From: Adineta steineri
Lineage: Eukaryota > Rotifera > Eurotatoria > Adinetida > Adinetidae
Length of the DNA: 64,000 nt
NCBI GenBank assembly: GCA_905250115.1
Contig: CAJNOI010000016.1
Span: 1 to 64,000 of the forward strand
Reading direction: 5' to 3'
Shown here: positions 12,000 through 24,300 of the stretch, in pieces
Layout of the letters: each line of letters begins with the position of its first letter
Numbering within the stretch: position 1 is the first letter of the stretch
Translations under genes and position numbers: made by a program
Notes under the pieces: model-generated
Told to the model about the DNA's origin: nothing
The model's database searches: none
The model's input: only the letters and a program-made list of their open reading frames with translations

Positions 12000-13725
12000 A
12001 ATATACATATATAAATATTAAACCCGTATAATAAATAGTAGATTTTTTTTAACACAATTATTTTGTTTTGTTTTATTTTTTTTTCGTGCTGCCTATATCT
12101 ACGATACCCTGTAACGACTGAAGCAGATGTTCGTTATATTCTGTGAGAAATAGCGATAAATGAAAGACACAAGTAAATAGAGACTAGGCGTTTGTGAGTT
12201 ATAACCATGTAAAAAAACAAGAACGAATGATTATTTTTTCTTTCTTTTGAATAAATTTAATATGATTATATCGATAAGGGAATACAATAATAAAAAGCTG
12301 ATAAAAAAATTCAAAAAAAAACAACATCGATATAATAAACTAAATACTTAATTATGAATCACCTTTGACTCAAACTTCAAAAACAATATTTATGTTAAAT
12401 CGTATTTGTTATATGATTTGTATACAATAAATATTATTATTTATTTAGCTAAGACAAGTTTTATATGATTCTTTATTTACAGCTATAAAAAATTTATTTT
12501 ATACTTGATATAATGTCATGTGTTTTTTCGTATTGTGCCAATCATTTTCTGTTTTACTAATGCTGAAAATGACGAAATTCGAGTACACAGAATGTTGTAT
12601 ATGTATTACTAATAAATTATTTTTTTTCTGGTATCAATATAATAATAAAAAAAGTGTTTACTAACAACAATATTCGTCGATTCCATAATTTACAATAAAT
12701 TTGAACAGAATATAACCTATTCTACAAGAGGTATTGAATTTTTTGTCATTGTTTCAAACATTTAATTGATTATATCGATCGAATAGGTCATTGAGATATC
12801 ATAATAGCATATGTATTGCATCTTTCTTTTGATAAATTTATAACTACATGAATTAAATCAAACATCTATCTTATCTGTCGACTTACTTACCTAGTATTTT
12901 TTTTCTCAAATACTTTTTATAGCGAGACTAACATTTCTTGTAGTCAATTAAATAATATCTCATTTATAAGCTTTATTGATTTTTTGATGAATAAAAAAGT
13001 AAAATGATAAATAGATTCAAATGTATTTACGTGTGTAATGAATTCTCTATATGTTTTATAAATCATCACGTCTCAATCATGAATGTCAAAATAGAATAGA
13101 GTATACAAAGTCCTATTTTTACTGTATATAATTGTCGTAGAGAGTAAAATTCATATGTGTATTTATGTGTTAATTGTAAATATTTAAAGAAAATGAATGA
13201 TGCTATTCTTGAATATCAGTAGCTTCCGACTGAACAGGACAACAGAAAAGAATTTTGATGTGTTAGACTGGATATAGAGCATTTTAAAATTGCATAGACT
13301 CCTGATTACTTTCGTTGCTATATGTAAATTGAAGAAATAAAAGATGTAATTTAAAACAAATGTCATGGAAATATGTTTGAGACATCTTGATGATTAGAAC
13401 AAAAGTGAATAGAAAGAATTTTTTCTAAAGATTCATTTACTTTATCAGCTACTCATACAAATTGATGTGGAGTACGTTGATATCAATAGAGAATTCTTTC
13501 AGTTGATTGTTTTAAATAAATTGTCTTATGAAGTATTTGCTGTCAAAATGAATTTATAAATGTCATCAGCTAAGAGAGATACTACAATTATATCAAATAC
13601 TTCAACATTAACTTAAGATAAAAAGCTAAAATTTTGAAAAAAAAATATTAATCTTTGAATTTATTCTCAGTTATTATAGAATGCTGATATTGTAAAAGAA
13701 AAAACAAAAATATTTCTATATAATG
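12000..13725. other. Intergenic, nothing recognised
   Basis: AT-rich spacer between the 5' end of RASEF and the 3' end of the Tctex-type gene. No long open frame with protein-like composition and no RNA gene was found on either strand. Confidence 0.6.
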
Positions 13726-14289
13726 TTAATCTGTATATATTGCAAAAATAGTTGCAGTAGCCATCATATCATATCCTAATTTTGTTTGTATTGTGACGGA
13801 TCCATCTGTTTCATGATTCCATAGACATCGCGATACAATAGCCATTGATTGACGTTTTTGTTGATCAGGTGCTACTTGTACAACAGTAGCAAGTACAACA
13901 ATTTTATATCGAACATTATTTGCTACATCAGGTTTAATAACTTGACGTAATTGATGTGATAATTCTCGAACAAGATCTATAGCTAATTTTGGATCATAAC
14001 GAAGTAAATTCGATATACGACTACATCGACGAATAAGTTCTAATTGAAGAAATTTTTGTGCCCGTATAAAATCAAATTTTCGTTGAGGACTAAGTGCAAA
14101 TGTTGGTGCACCGGAACTTTGTATACTTAATCTATAGGCTGTATCCGAAGTTATACTTTTTTGTTGATGCCAAGTATTATGCCAGAACGGAACTGTTAAA
14201 CCTGTTGGTATTTGTAATTCATGAGCTTGTTTTGTTAGATTTACAGCACGTTGAAGCATCGCACGAGTTGTTATACGTTTTGGCTCCAT
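13726..14289 (-). CDS. Tctex1-domain dynein light chain (TCTEX1D/DYNLT type)
   Basis: Predicted light chain of axonemal or cytoplasmic dynein. It is an intronless ORF of 187 residues. The C-terminal ~110 residues are a Tctex1 domain: a helical part (LAIDLVRELSHQLRQVI), then the strands YKIVVLATVVQV, MAIVSRCLWNHETDGSVTIQ and a C-terminal strand ending IFAIYTD. The ~75-residue basic N-terminal extension fits the TCTEX1D subgroup better than the short DYNLT1/3 proteins. It diverges from the PACT-domain gene across about 450 bp. Confidence 0.82.
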   Translation of the reverse strand: MEPKRITTRAMLQRAVNLTKQAHELQIPTGLTVPFWHNTWHQQKSITSDTAYRLSIQSSGAPTFALSPQRKFDFIRAQKFLQLELIRRCSRISNLLRYDPKLAIDLVRELSHQLRQVIKPDVANNVRYKIVVLATVVQVAPDQQKRQSMAIVSRCLWNHETDGSVTIQTKLGYDMMATATIFAIYTD

Positions 14290-14741
14290 TTCTCTACTTA
14301 CTGTTGATATACTTTATCGATATTTATTTTACAAAATGTCTTTGCAAAAAAACAATTAGAAACCATAGGTTTACTTCTATTTAAATTAGACATGCACGCA
14401 GTTTAACGGAAGCTAAAACACGTATAGTTTTATATCTGTCAATCATTCCTTTTTTTTTCTTTTCATTCATTTAGAATTTGACAGTTTAAATGAGCTTCAT
14501 TTCTTCTTTTACTATGTTTATGTTGAATATTTTTAAAAATAGAAAGAAAATAAATGAGAAATATATTATACAATCAAGTTAAACGAAACAAACGAATAAC
14601 TACACAACTCAAAAAGAAAATGAAAGTGACTGTCGCGCACTGTAATTGAAACAATGCAAACATACAATGAAGAAAAGAGAATAAGATAAAAAAAAGAAAC
14701 CACATGAAAACTTACCAGAACAAAAATAAGTTTACCTCATA
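14290..14741. promoter_or_regulatory. Shared spacer between two divergent genes
   Basis: This 452 bp spacer separates the start codons of the Tctex1-domain gene (minus) and the PACT-domain gene (plus), so it must hold both 5' regions. No TATA box or known site is asserted. A shared bidirectional promoter is inference from position only. Confidence 0.4.
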
Positions 14742-16117
14742 ATGAACAAACATAAAATACCACGGCAACCGACAGCTTCGTCGCATTTTAAAGAAGAAAA
14801 AAATTCCTGTCAAACAATTATACCATGTCGACGACGAGAAATTTCTCCAATTGAATCAACATTAACACATATGTCGATAACACTAAGTACAACACCAATT
14901 GATTGGAAATTACGTTATGAAACTTTACAAAATCAACATCAACTTGAACTTGAACGTGTTCGTCATCATTATGAACATCAACTTAAAGAAAAAGTAACAG
15001 GTAACTTGAATATATATAATAAATCAAAATAACAATAAAATATGACTTTTTACTTTCTAGAGATAAGAACACAATTAAAACATGAATATGAACAACAACT
15101 GTCTGAATTTCAAGCTCGTTTATTTGAACAACAACGTCAACAAATACATAATTTAAGTTCAAGTAGTCTTGGTCTCGATCAAAGTATAGGTGATCAAGTT
15201 CGAGAACAAATACGTTTAGCACAAGAAAATGATCGTAAAGATGAGGAACTTCGACAATGTTTATTAAAACAATCAACTAATAGTGATGAACTCAAACAAA
15301 TTATCAATAAATTACATAATGAAGGTAAAGATATAGTTTAAATTTTAATTGAGAAAGTTTGAAGTTAATATCTCTCGATAATTAAAATATCTTTTGTTTT
15401 TTTTTAGGTATACATGTCTTAACCTTAAGTGAACGTCTTGCATTACAATTAAATGGTATAAATATCAATACAAAAGAAGTTTCACTTGATTCATTACAAA
15501 AACTAGATGAAGAAAATTCTTTTCTCCGTTCTTTTATTGCTAATATGAATGCTAATGAAACTGCTGATAAATTAATAAAATCTCTAGCAGATGTATTTCG
15601 TTGCGAACAAGAACGTCGTATAATACAAAGTCGTCAACATGCAAATTCTGATAAACTTGAACAAGATATTCATGCTATGTGTAATTATCAACGTGATGCA
15701 TTAGCAAAATTTTTTCCTCAAGACGGTCATTTATTAAACAATGAATTTAATAAATCCAAACGACTACAAAATCAATCAATATCAAATAAATTTTATTTCA
15801 AATATATACGTAGTGAAAATTATCGAAAAGCCTTAATATATCAAAAACGATATCTACTTGTTTTATTAACTGGTTATGCAGATACAGAAACATATGCATT
15901 AAATGAAATTAGACGTTTAACTGGAGATATGAAACAAAATTCTTATCCTTATCAATTTCAATATGATAAAATGAAATTAATTCCTAAACAACCATATCAT
16001 AAACATTTATATAATTATCGTTTTCGTTTTCGATATTATGTTAGAGTTGTTATTGCAATTATTCGAATGCGTTGTTTTGCTAAAAAATGGACTCAAAAAT
16101 TAGCTTCTGGGAAATAG
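14742..16117 (+). CDS. Short PACT-domain centrosomal protein (pericentrin/AKAP9 type)
   Basis: Three exons (14742-15000, 15061-15324, 15408-16117) give 410 residues with phases that agree. The first ~230 residues are coiled coil rich in Gln, Glu and Arg (for example EYEQQLSEFQARLFEQQRQQ). The C-terminus matches the PACT centrosome-targeting domain: FYFKYIRSENYRKALIYQKR, YLLVLLTGYAD and, at the end, YYVRVVIAIIRMRCFAKKW. Vertebrate pericentrin and AKAP9 are several thousand residues long, so this is a very reduced version. There is little room for missing 5' exons, since the next gene begins 452 bp upstream on the other strand. Likely role: targeting to the centrosome or basal body and calmodulin binding. 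Confidence 0.8.
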
Positions 16118-16706
16118 ATTATTCGTTTTTTTTTTGTCTTTTTTGTATCTATTTTATTGTTTTTATAAACATCTTATATTAGTTGCAAAAAGGGAATCAA
16201 GATAGAATATAGATTCTTAATTATTATATATAATTCTGACGGATACAATTATTTGGTCATTTGATCGAATGAAAACTATTATAAGTTAGTTTAACCATGA
16301 ACTAAATGCCATATGTTCTACTAGAAAATGATACCCGTTTATCTAATAATAGAGGGAATAGCTGTCTTTCTTTTTTTTCTCGCACGTCGAAGGACTAAGA
16401 ACTACCTTGAAAGAAATGCCATTATGGTTCTTTTTTTTTATCACTGTGCTTCCCTACGGTTCTCACCATACATAGATGGTGATAGGCGTTCGTGATTATT
16501 GTACGATCAATACATAAAAGAAAAAATATATATTTTTTCTTTCATTTTCACGTTTGATTGAGATATAAAAACCAAAATAGATAAGAATTAAACTATTATT
16601 CGTTCCGCTTGTCGACATTTATTGATTTACTGTATTAGTAACAACTACTATTTAGACCGCTTTACATTCTCAACTATACGTCTTATTTCATCTTTGTTCT
16701 AATACT
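16118..16706. other. Intergenic, nothing recognised
   Basis: Short AT-rich spacer between the PACT-domain gene and the LURP-one-related gene, both on the plus strand. It presumably holds the downstream gene's promoter, but no motif is asserted. Confidence 0.5.
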
Positions 16707-17440
16707 ATGGCTCGTATTCTTTTTCATCTACTTGCTTTACAATTAGTGTTACTTGTAACCGTCTCTGGTTTATTTACTAGTAGCGGAGTTAAACATGCAA
16801 CTAAATATGAACTTCAACAAAAAGTTCTTACACTTGGTTCATCATATACAGTCAAAGATGATCATGGTAAATCAGTTTATAAAGTAAGATTTATTTATTT
16901 CAAATCATTACAATATTATTTAATATATATATATGTATTTAGATAGGATTTAAAACAATAGGTCTTGGTAAACATCTTCAATTAACTGATGTTGGCGGTC
17001 AAAATGAATATTATTCTAGTATGAATACGATAATAAACAATCTTTTTTTTATTTTTTTGTTCTAGTTAAACATGTTCTTAATCCACTTGGTTTAGCTAAA
17101 TATGAAATTCGTAAAAATAATCAAGTTATTGCTGATGTCAAGTAAGTTTTATAATTATATTTAAATTGTTTATTTGAATATAAACTATAAATATAGACGT
17201 AAAATGAATCTTATTGGTGGTAAAAAATTCAATGTTAAATCAAAAATTGGTGACTTTAAAATTGAAGGCAATTTTCGTTCACGTGAATTTAAAATAAAAA
17301 AAGATAAACATCTTGTTGCTACTATTTCAAAGAAATTCTTTGCAATGGGAGATAAATATGGTGTTAAAATTGAACAAGGTCAAGATGTTCCATTCATTTT
17401 AGCTTTAGCTATTGTTGTTGATGAAGTAGCTCATGGTTAA
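16707..17440 (+). CDS. LURP-one-related (LOR/DUF567) protein with signal peptide
   Basis: Four exons (16707-16883, 16943-17018, 17066-17141, 17197-17440) encode 190 residues. A clear signal peptide (about residues 1-22, with the hydrophobic core LLALQLVLLVTV) precedes a LOR domain, a beta-barrel related to tubby and scramblase folds. Diagnostic parts are YTVKDDHGKSVYKIGFK, GDFKIEGNFRSREFKIKK and the C-terminal ATISKKFFAMGDKYGVKIE followed by a hydrophobic helix (FILALAIVVDEVAHG). LOR proteins are best known from plants, fungi and bacteria and have no proven biochemical activity. A secretory signal is unusual for the family. Confidence 0.75.
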
Positions 17441-17985
17441 ATCAATTCAAGTCTTCTATGAACTTTCTTTTCTTTTTTTTTTCATATGTAGTGCTAATCT
17501 TTTTTTTTCTCTCAAAAATTATAAATAGAAATAATTGAAATTGAGAAACAAATTCGAAATGTTTATTACCAATAGAAATCAATAACCAAAAAGATCAGTT
17601 GTATTGGCATGAATATGACCTTTGTTCTTATCATATTTTGCAATGTTTTCGAGTCCATCAAAACAACTAACAATAAATAGATTGTAAATGTAATGGTAAT
17701 AAATCATGCGGTTTTATCATATAAAGTTCATTTACATTTAATATCAATAAAATTTTACAATATTCTCACATCTTTTATAAGATACAATAATGAATAGAAA
17801 TTGTATAATATTATATCGCATAAAAATATCTTGTTTCGTAATGACTACATTTGTTTATTAGATTTGAACAAATACTTTTGTACTATAAAATTCCCTTCTC
17901 CCAAAAACTAGCTTGAGATTCTCATCTCCCCTTATCCCCCCTCTCCCTCGAAAATAACCATTTCCCATCAAATATCAATAAAATT
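17441..17985. other. Intergenic spacer between convergent genes
   Basis: The LOR gene and PIGB converge here. A short C-rich pyrimidine tract lies around 17915-17950. Nothing else is recognised. Confidence 0.5.
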
Positions 17986-18994
17986 TCATTTTTTTTCTAG
18001 AATATAAATCATTTTTCCATGTCGTGATGTATGTTGAATATGCGAATTAAATATAATATCTTTGACAGAAAACCATTGATCACCATCAAAGATTTCTTTT
18101 ACTTGATCATAAAGTGTATCAAACATAATTAAATGACTTGGATTTATATCATGTAATCTTTGTTTTAAAGATTCAATTGGATTTAAAAAAAATTTATCAG
18201 CTTCATCCATATAATCATTTGTTCTATTATTTAAATTTGGTTCACATGTTAAAAAATTTAATTGAATATCATCTCGATGAATAAAACTATAATATGGTGT
18301 TGAATGACATGGCATAAGAAAATCTACGGATAGTATTTGTTGATTTTCATTTGATAAATTATTTCGTATATAATTCATAACAGATATTTGTCCTTGACGA
18401 TCAATCAATGAAAAATAAATACCAATGAATATATGTCCAATAAATGATAGATAGAAAATCCATCGAAATTTATTCCATTGAAAACGTTTTAAACACCAAT
18501 TAATTCCATTTGCTTCTAAAATAAATAATATTGGTAAAATTTGTGTTAAAAATCGAAATTCTTTATGAACATTTAATGTATAAATGAATATTGTAAAGAG
18601 AACTATTATTGTTAAACGTTTCTCTTGAATTGCACCAAGAAAAAGAAATGGTAAACGATAAAAAAATATCATTGGAAGACCATTTGTTATATACCAAAAG
18701 ATATTATTTATACCATAATGTGATGAAATTGAATTTGGATGAAAAAAATTGATATATAAAAAATTCAATGGTACAAATGTCCACTGATTATACATATAAC
18801 TATCTAATAGACTATTGCAAATATTTAATAGAGTAAAACATGTAAATGCTTGAATAAGAAATTGTAAACGTTTGGAAGTTTTATATAATATATATGGATA
18901 TATAATAACAAATGGAATGGCAGATGTTGGACGAAGAATAAATGATAAAGAAACAAATATATGAAAAGCAATATTTGATCGAGTTGATCGAAAA
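17986..18994 (-). CDS. PIGB: GPI mannosyltransferase 3 (PIG-B), 3' part; 5' part lost in or beyond gap
   Basis: ER glycosyltransferase (GT22) that adds the third mannose to the GPI anchor from dolichol-phosphate-mannose. The visible part is about 336 residues and begins at a splice acceptor (TTTTTTTAG before 18994). It starts inside the family at ILRPTSAIPF and includes NQWTFVPLNFLYINFF, HKEFRFLTQILPI, MPCHSTPYYSFIH and DEADKFFLNP, all strongly conserved in PIG-B. Several hydrophobic helices are evident. The N-terminal ~200 residues, with the acidic luminal catalytic motif, are not found between the exon and the start of the next gene, so they must lie in the gap at 19176 or be missing. The open frame at 19022-19175 does not match PIG-B. 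Confidence 0.85.
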
Positions 18995-19175
18995 CTAAAA
19001 AAAGAAATCAATTGATTTTTTTTTATGAAAAAACATTCAAGCATAACATCAATTTTTTTGCAATTTAAAACAGTAGGAATCAAATCAAAACTGATTCTTT
19101 TGATATCTACTACAAAACTATGTCTTTTTTTTCTTAAAATGTTTATTTTACACCCCTCAGGAATCTCATTAAGCT

Positions 19176-19275
19176 NNNNNNNNNNNNNNNNNNNNNNNNN
19201 NNNNNNNNNNNNNNNNNNNNNNNNNNNNNNNNNNNNNNNNNNNNNNNNNNNNNNNNNNNNNNNNNNNNNNNNNNN
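19176..19275. other. Assembly gap (100 N)
   Basis: Exactly 100 N, the conventional size for a scaffold gap of unknown length. It lies just upstream of the visible PIGB exon and about 330 bp before the nicotinamidase start. Confidence 0.95.
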
Positions 19276-19604
19276 TATATATGGTTTTATGAGTAACATA
19301 TTAAATGGCAGTTACTGTATATTAATCATATTTTTAACAGAAAAAAATTCCAGTATCGGTTTATATCTTTGCTTACGAGAATAGAAACAAAGAAATCCTT
19401 GATGATTTATTATGATCTATAAATACGAAAAATATGTCTGAAATCAAATTTTTCTCCATCAACACGAAAGATTAAATAGAGAGTAGTCAAAACAAATAAT
19501 AGAAATATATATTAATATAAGTGTCGAAAGACTTTTCTTAGTTATCCTATTTGGTCTATACTGCTAGTACTGTCTACGTATTGAATCGAAAGCATTATAT
19601 CACA

Positions 19605-20661
19605 ATGCATACCTCCTTGCTCGTATTTTCAATTTTTTTGATCGGTACAACTTTGAGTAATCCAGTACATTATGATCAAATTGATAAAAAATTGACGGCT
19701 ATATCAGAACAAATCGATCAAGCTGAATTACGCTTGAACAACAGTATTACTAAGTTATTAAGTAAATTAGATAGTAGTAACCACGATCTCACACAATTGA
19801 TCAAATCACTTCATACTTCACGAGTAGTTGGTGAGTTTCTTGTTTCTAAATACGTATATATAGAAAAAGAACTATTTTCAATTACTTGATAATTATTTGT
19901 CTTTCCTATTAGATAATAGTCAATCATCTAATCAAGCTGTTAGTGCACTTTTAGTTATTGATGTTCAATATGATTTTATTGATGGAAGTCTTGCATTAAA
20001 AAATTGTCCATCGAAACACAATGGTGAAGAAGTTATTCCAGTTATAAATCAATTGCTTGATTCTCATAAATTTGATGTTGTTGCCTACAGTCATGATTGG
20101 CATCCTACTGATCATATATCATTTTTCGATAATCTTCATCTTCGTTCACATTTACTTACCTCGGATTCAATACCATTAGCTGATCTTAAACTTTATTCAA
20201 TAGCAACATTTGCTATCAATGGTCTTCCTCGTATGGAACAAAGTCTTTGGCCTAGACATTGTGTTCAAAATACTCATGGTGCTAAACTTCATTCTGATTT
20301 GAAAGTAATCGAGGAAGATAATGCACAAAATATTTCGGTTATTCATATTCAAAAAGGAACAAAACCTGATGTTGATTCATATTCAGCTTTTTGGGACAAT
20401 TCTAAATTAGGTGAAACACAATTAAATCAATTTTTAAAAGAAAAAGGTGTTACTCAAGTATTTGTTGTTGGTTTAGCAACAGATTGGTGTGTATATTCAA
20501 CAGCTATTCATGGAATGGAACATGGTTATAAAACATTTATTATTGAAGATGCATGCCGTGGAGTAGATGAAAAAACAATCAAAGAACGACTTAATGATTT
20601 TACACAAAAAAATGGTCATATTATTAAATCAAGTCAAGTGAAAGATTATATACAAGAGTAA
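19605..20661 (+). CDS. Nicotinamidase (isochorismatase-like hydrolase) with N-terminal signal peptide
   Basis: Hydrolyses nicotinamide to nicotinic acid for NAD+ salvage. Two exons (19605-19830, 19913-20661), 324 residues. The catalytic triad is visible: Asp in LLVIDVQYDF, Lys in HIQKGT and Cys in GLATDWCVYS. The metal site is in SHDWHPTDH, and WPRHCVQ matches family members. The first ~18 residues (core LLVFSIFLIG) look like a signal peptide, followed by a ~55-residue helical stretch before the enzyme domain, so an extracellular or lumenal enzyme is predicted. An in-frame ATG 54 bp upstream (19551) would bury the signal, so 19605 was preferred. Drosophila Naam and worm PNC-1 show that animals can have this enzyme. 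Confidence 0.87.
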
Positions 20662-21361
20662 TCATAACATTTATTCTCTACAATCCTTAATGAATACAAT
20701 ATTTCTATTCATTGTCACTTTTTTTTCAAACCAGCAGTGCTAAGAATCCTTTTTTTTATCAAAGATATCAAATAAATTCTATAGTTAAAAATTAGTTCTC
20801 TTTCCATAAATAATAAGATTCTATCTACTACAATTTGCGAAGGCAAGAATAAGAAGATAATACGATAATTGTAAATAAAGATCAATTTATAAATCTATCA
20901 CTGTGTGTATAGTTCTTATCATCGTATGTCATGACGACATCCACCTTTGTTTTCATCAAAACATTCCAAAAACACAATATATAAATATTATCAGCAAGCA
21001 TTGGAATGAATCTGACATTAATTTAAATAACTTCATTACTAATTCCCATAGGATATCAGTTAGAAGCAATCATTGTTGCTACCGATAATACTCTGACAAT
21101 TTCATGACTCATACATTGATCACAATAGAATGATGTGAGATTTTGAAAATATACTTGTGATAAAATAAAGAGAACAATACCAACTTGATTACTTTCAATT
21201 AGAATAGTGCAATTTTAAGTTATCTTATGTCACTCATTAATGATCTTTTCTCAGAATATAATGTAAATACAAGCAGTATCAATAATTTGATAAATGTCAT
21301 AAACTATATTCTCAATCTACTAATGATCTTTTATCATCAAGAAAATACTACTTTATAATTA
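20662..21361. other. Intergenic, nothing recognised
   Basis: AT-rich DNA without convincing coding sequence. It may hold more worn 5' remains of the SREBP-like pseudogene that follows. Confidence 0.45.
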
Positions 21362-24300
21362 ATGATAACAAATAATGACATACAAAATCTTCAAACTATA
21401 TTTAATGGTACATTGTTCTCGACAACACAGAACTTACATGTTGAACAGATAATTCAACAAAAGTTTTATATTCTATTAGTTTTTTTTGCATATATCAATA
21501 TTTTTATTACAGAGTTTACTGAAGTATCAGTTAGATCAATTGAATATTACGAGAGAACAAATAATAACAAACTGTTTTCAATTATCATTATCATCATCTC
21601 AACCATTTATTCAATTTCTTCAATTAATTAAGCAGCCTGAACCAATTCCACTTATATTTAATCAATTTTCTTCTTATTCGAAAATTTTAATGGATAGTAT
21701 TTCAAATCTTCTCAAACATAGTACTATTATTAGATATAATATCTCTTTAAAGATCATACATTCAATAATACATAATCATAATCTAAATAATTGCGCGAAG
21801 CATCATCATCATCAAGAAACGATAATTATCAATCAACAATTGTAAATGGAAATGTTGGTCAAAGCCGACGGAAACCATCATATAATGTAATCGAAAAACG
21901 ATATCGATCTAGTATTAATGAAAAAATACATGAATTGCAAGAGATTGTAGCCGCTGGTGACGGAAAGGTAGGCGAAGATAGTCTAAGATAGAAAGCAGAA
22001 GAAGAAAAAGATTAATTGGAATAGAAGTAGATAAACCTATCGTCAAACGATAACAAGGATAAAGCAATTGCTTTTCTTTAGTTTTTTTGTTGGACAGGTT
22101 GTTGATTAGATATAGTCTATCTTTTAGATTATATCATCTGACAAATGAAGACTAATGATGCGTTGACAAGTTTTTTCTTATTCAATAATAATTTATTTCT
22201 TATCAAATAGATCTATATATCTGGTATACTTCGACGTATAGTTGAACATATTCAACAATTTGAATCAATAATTATGAGAAGAGGAAGAAAATCTTACATT
22301 AAAAACCATCTTGATACAATTAAATTTGACAAGTATGTTTACAATCATATTTTATCTGTTTAATATCTATTTAATTTAATAAATATTTTACTAGACTCTT
22401 TCCTATTTCAGTTTTATTCGTTTATTTTCTCTTGAGACCTGTTACGAACAAACGATAGATAGACATAAAGCAGTAGACTGCTGTCATCACTCGTTCGATG
22501 ACAATGATTGCTTTCTTCTTTTATTAGTTTCAGATAATGCGAGTGTATCCGAGAAAGAAAAAAAGAAAAAAAAAGGAACATCAGATTCTATTCTACTATA
22601 AAATGACTGTATCTACAGTTAGATTTATTATTTCTTCATTCTTCGATTCAGATGCTGATGTTTTAGACAATCATGATGGACGATCAACGGATAGGAATAC
22701 TTCCGTTAAAAATTCAGCATCACCATTATCGATATCTAATGATAAAACATACAGTATTGTTTCAAAATGTAAAATAATACATATATAATTATATTTCATC
22801 GAATTATCTCGTTTTTTTAAAGGACAAAAACGAACAAACAGTCAACGAAGTATGGTTAATGGATTACGATTAATTTCATGTTTGTTTTATATTATTTATA
22901 CTTATTACAAATCTATTTAATTATCTACATGATCATATTCATTCATTCGATAATAATAATACAAATGAAATACAATCAATTATTTGTTCAAGAACATTAC
23001 AAACTACAACTGATAATGATAATTCAAATTTATGTTATATATTTTCAATTTAATAGTTGATCATATGGATGAGGTATGTAATAAATGAAATAAATATTTT
23101 TCAGTCAGAAATAAACGGTTGAGTTTATCCTGAAATATTTTATGAATTAAGTTCGATTAGAAGTGAAAGAGAAACTAGATTTCTATGTCTGAATATCACT
23201 ACTTCTGTTAGTTCATGTTTTTCAAAAACTAACTACATTAATAAGGAAAGCTTCTTTATATAAATTACTTCCTAATCAATCGGAAATCTATAAAGCAACT
23301 ATAGTACTTCACTAGAACATTCAAGGTTCATACTCTTGAGAAAATTATATCATACAGACCTAGTAATAACTACAAAACAAGATATACGATTATTCTTTTC
23401 TGAAGAATAAAATAAGTTATTCTATATTCATATTTAAGCAGAATTTATCTCTAATATAAATAGTAACATAAAGTTAAAAATCTTTCTTTTTTAAACATAT
23501 AAAATATGTAATTTCATTTTCTTTCGTATCTAAAAGAATTAATTGATAATACATATAATATGGCAAATAATTCGTTTATATCTTAATTTAATATTTATTG
23601 GTCTGAATGAACGAAATCAATTCGTACACGCTATTATAATCTTGAATTAAATGATTGTTTTTTATAATTATAAAAAAATGAATATTATTATTCAATATTA
23701 TATATATCAATATATTCTGGGACAGAAAATGAAATATGTTATTTATGATAATATAATAAATCTTAATTAATAATGAATTAGATCTTTATTCATAATGGTA
23801 ATATAGTTTACAATTTATATGTTATATTTCAAATGATGAACAAAATATAGATAATATTATTTCAAGAAATTAGATATTCAGATCAAACAGTTTTCTTTTC
23901 AGTGAACGATATATTGTGACTATTGAAACACTGTGTAATATATTTATTGTATTAACGGATGATAGTAATCAATAAGAATATTATTACTTAGATCATTAGC
24001 AGAATCAAGTCGATTATTTACGTTGATAATTGCTAATAATTGTAATGCTAATAATAAAAATAGTCTTGATATGGTATGTTTATTGACTTTATTTTAGAAA
24101 AATATCTTCGGCCTCTTGTGCATTGTTGTTGCATTGCATTCACGAAACTGAATCTATGCAATGACAAGGACAGTGCAACAAGAAGAAGGAGAACATCGAC
24201 GAATAATTTTATTGATAAAACCTTATTTTATGTTAATATTCGTATTATTCTAGGCTATCAAAAGATTATTATTAGATAATATTCTTGCATTATATCTTCG

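Noticed and set aside
19025-19384. Plus-strand ORF crossing the first N gap
   Set aside because: It is held open only by N bases and has no recognisable content.
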